Assembly (NCBI GenBank): GCA_947683625.1
Contig: CANTUR010000423.1
Coordinates: 1-64,000, forward strand
Direction of reading: 5' to 3'
Source of the DNA: Mallotus nudiflorus
Lineage: Eukaryota; Streptophyta; Magnoliopsida; Malpighiales; Euphorbiaceae
Length of the DNA: 64,000 nt
In this document: positions 61,709 through 64,000 of the stretch, one piece after another
Position numbering within the stretch: the stretch's first letter is position 1
How the letters are laid out: the number at the start of each line of letters is the position of its first letter
Notes under the pieces: generated by a model
Seen by the model: only the letters and a program-made list of their open reading frames with translations
The model's database searches: none
What the model was told of the DNA's origin: nothing
Translations under genes and position numbers: made by a program

Positions 61709-62640
61709 CAATTAGAATAGAAGAGTTACAATGTTTATGATTTACAAACAAAGCAAATTATGATTTCAAGAGATGCCATTTTTCTTGAAAATCATTTTCT
61801 TTACAAATCTTTAACAAGCTCAGAGTTATCTCTACTTAAACCATTTATGAATAGTGAGCATGAATCCTTTGAAATTACCCCACGTGAAATCATAACAAGA
61901 TCTTAAATTAATAGATCATGATTAAACAGACCTAGAACTTGACGCTTATATGGATTCAAATTGACGCTTATATGGATTCAAATACACATGTTCCTCATGA
62001 TCCTTTAGATGAAACCAACACTCACCTCAATCAGTATGTAAACAAGCGCTTTGCAAACCACATTGGGGAGCAGCTACACATATACTCAGATATATGAAAG
62101 GGACCTTAAGCAAATAACTCTTTTATCCAGTCGTTAAATCCTCCAACATTCAAGCTTTAGCGATGCTGATTGGGCCTCTTACCTTGACATTTACAAGTCT
62201 CTAGCTCACTGGCTATTATGTTTATCTTAATGATTCACTTATTTCATGAAAAAAAACTAAAAAGCAAACAACCATTTCACATTCATCTGCAGAAGCAAAG
62301 TACATAAGCATGGCTGCAACAGTTTCTGAGCTCAAATGGATTATCTTTTCTTCTTCAAGATTTCAATATACATGTGTCTTTACCTATCTTCCTTTAGTGT
62401 GACAATCAAGTAGCATTTCATATTTACTAAAAATCCAGTGTTTCACGAACGAGCTAAGCACCTGGAGATTGATTGCCACCTAGTTTGTGATCGATACAAG
62501 TGTGGTTTCATTTTTCCCAACCACATTTCAACTAAACACGCAACAACCTTCAGATCTCTTTACCGAATCTCTTTCTCCTCCCCAATTCCATTTCTTTATT
62601 ATCCAAGTTGGTCATGATAGATCTCCATCATGGAGCGAGG
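61709..62640 (+). pseudogene. Copia integrase tail and RNase H of the old element, with RT mostly deleted
   Basis: Immediately after the nested insertion the integrase C-terminal block resumes: SYNVYDLQTKQIMISRDAIF (about 61720-61780). After about 61930 the RT domain is missing. RNase H follows in pieces from about 62110: SNIQAFSDADWA, then AEAKYISMA-like and a closing HLEIDCHLVCDRYK block (about 62458-62500) with a following FIFPNHISTKHAT stretch. A purine-rich GGAGCGAGGGATC lies before the right LTR. Several stops. Confidence 0.75.
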
Positions 62641-62990
62641 GATCTAAAATATATTGGCCCATGATATTATGTCATTGTTGTAGCTTATGCAAAAATTATG
62701 TAATAGCATCACCTCTCTTGTATTTCAGATTTTTTTTTTTTGTTTTAACTTTTTGTTATTTGCTAGTTGCAGCAAGGTGAGGTGGCAAGTTTGTTAGGAT
62801 ACCTCACGTCATACTTTTTATTTTTATTTTTATTTTTTTGGATCAATCGCGTCATACTTTTTATCATTTTGTACATTGTTTTTATGGATACAAGTAGATA
62901 GGAGGAGGTATTGTAAATCAGTCTCCAAGTAATGAAAAATTTATTTTCAATTTCTCTCAAATTACTTTCTATTCTTATAATTTTATCAAA
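62640..62990 (+). repeat. Right LTR of the old Copia element
   Basis: Starts near TAAAATATATTGGCCC and ends TTTTATCAAACA at about 62990. Shares blocks with 49376-49590 and 52030-52085. Edges approximate. Confidence 0.65.
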
Positions 62991-63590
62991 CACTTAGTAT
63001 TAATCATCAACCATGGCTATCAACTGTCAATGACCATCTATAAGCCATCAGCAACTATTTTAGTCAAATAAACCCTTAAATTTCTCACTAAAAAATCAAA
63101 ATAAAAATTTTAAATATTATTTTCAATAAATAAAATATACAATATAAGTTAAATCAAATGAATGCAATATATGCAATATATTCAAATCTTCTTCATCAGT
63201 GAAACTATGTTAAAATTTTTTTTTATCCAACTCGATAATGATCTAATAGTTAACAATTAAGAATATATCTTTTCTAAACAGAAATAGGGATTCATATTTT
63301 CACAAAAAAATTACATAATTTATATAGATAATATTACCCTCTTTAATAACATTTTTAAATTGAGAATAATATTATTCATACAATATTTTGTTTTGTGAAT
63401 GAAGTAAATTTATTTGTAGAAATAACATTACTCAAGAAACATTATAACATTAGTTAGTTATATCTGAAGCGTTTAATATTTAATACTTCTTATTTTTTAA
63501 ACGAATTTGGTAAAATTTTATTCAATCCTGAGTTACATAATTTAGTTAGACAGAATAACTGAAAATAAATCTTACACTAACAAAAGATAT
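62991..63590. other. AT-rich interval, no gene
   Basis: Only short imperfect repeats (AACATT/ACATTA words at 63345-63450). The left edge of the next LTR lies somewhere toward its end. Confidence 0.4.
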
Positions 63591-64000
63591 TTCTCCCAAA
63601 AATTATACAAAATGAAAATAAGGGAATAACCTGAAAATCCTCCTAAGGACAAAAAAAATTCTTCTTATTTTGAAACAGATTAAAAGGCATGAAAACAAAG
63701 AAAAATTAGGCTGCAAAAGGCTATATTATTTCATTAATAAAGAAGGCTATTTATACATATCAAATGGTAAAAGAAAATAAAAAAATCAGCAACAAATCTA
63801 TAGATTTTATTTGTTAGCTTATACTTCAAACACAGAACAAAAAAAAAAAAAAAAAAAATACTAAGACTTCTTTAAACCTAACACTGCTCCTTGTTTTGGT
63901 AGCTGTAATTCCAAATTTCTTTATAAAAATTTTATTCTTCGGATGTGCTTCTTTATATGCTTTCAGCATTAATTTCTCATCTTTATGAATTGGCAAATCA
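63590..64000 (-). mobile_element. 3' end of another Copia-like element, minus strand, cut by the window edge
   Basis: Read on the minus strand: AAACAAGGAGCA (purine tract, about 63886-63897) directly before an LTR start TGTTAGGTTTAAAGAAGTCT (about 63884), followed by a long T run and a TATA box candidate GTATAAATAGCC (about 63750-63762). This purine tract-TGTTAGG arrangement is usual in Copia. The coding trace upstream (HPKNKIFIKKFG) is too short to classify. LTR end not located. Confidence 0.45.

Larger units (their letters stand above)
49376..62990 (+). mobile_element. Old Copia element carrying three nested insertions
   Basis: The left LTR is 49376-49590 plus 52030-52085; the right LTR is about 62640-62990. 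They share TATTGGCCCATGATAT, AAGGTGAGGTGGCAAGTTTG and CCAAGTAAT blocks in order. Coding order gag, protease, integrase, RNase H is kept (57262-62580). Insertions: AT-rich DNA with an inverted-repeat element in the left LTR, a hAT in the leader, and a gag-pro Copia in the integrase. Removing them leaves about 4 kb. Most of the reverse transcriptase is deleted, and the left LTR end with the primer site was not found. Confidence 0.75.

Overview
The window is nuclear DNA of a eudicot plant. It carries one long, intron-rich housekeeping gene (SCD1) with standard GT-AG introns, embedded in very AT-rich DNA dominated by plant mobile elements: Tat-lineage Ty3/Gypsy, Del/Tekay-like LTR, TRIM, Ty1/Copia, MULE, hAT, foldback elements and an endogenous pararetrovirus. 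Species cannot be named from sequence alone.

Layout. 1-~7.7 kb: the 3' half of a decayed Tat/Ogre-type Gypsy element, with an integrase tail, antisense accessory ORF remnants, a minisatellite in the 3' UTR, a polypurine tract and a 3' LTR starting at 5916. 8.95-24.48 kb, minus strand: a complete 31-exon SCD1 gene (DENN domain plus eight WD40 repeats; 1208 codons plus stop with every splice phase closing), with a tRNA-type SINE in one intron. 24.78-31.16 kb: a Mutator-like element (MULE) whose left TIR lies about 300 bp upstream of the SCD1 ATG. It holds a dead MuDR-type transposase and, on the opposite strand, a dead GRF zinc-finger/coiled-coil gene. 31.19-32.37 kb: a second, non-autonomous TIR element directly beside it. 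33.5-41.1 kb, minus strand: an endogenous caulimovirid (pararetrovirus), one near-unit-length copy plus a patch of scrambled and inverted fragments. 41.6-42.2 kb, minus strand: the first two exons of TAF2 (TFIID subunit 2) with no continuation. 44.1-45.3 kb: two foldback/MITE-like elements. About 45.7-48.36 kb: a probable solo LTR of a Del/Tekay-type chromovirus, abutted by a TRIM remnant.

49.4-63.0 kb is one old Copia element used as a landing pad. Its left LTR is split by an AT-rich insert containing a long-inverted-repeat element. A 5.0-kb hAT element with recognisable 8-bp target duplications sits between LTR and gag. A 2.2-kb gag-protease-only Copia element, with LTRs and a 5-bp target duplication, sits inside its integrase. 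The last kilobase enters another Copia-like element on the minus strand.

Only SCD1 looks functional. All transposon and viral reading frames carry stops or frameshifts. Exon and motif coordinates were read by hand from the sequence; family names rest on motif recognition, without database searches.
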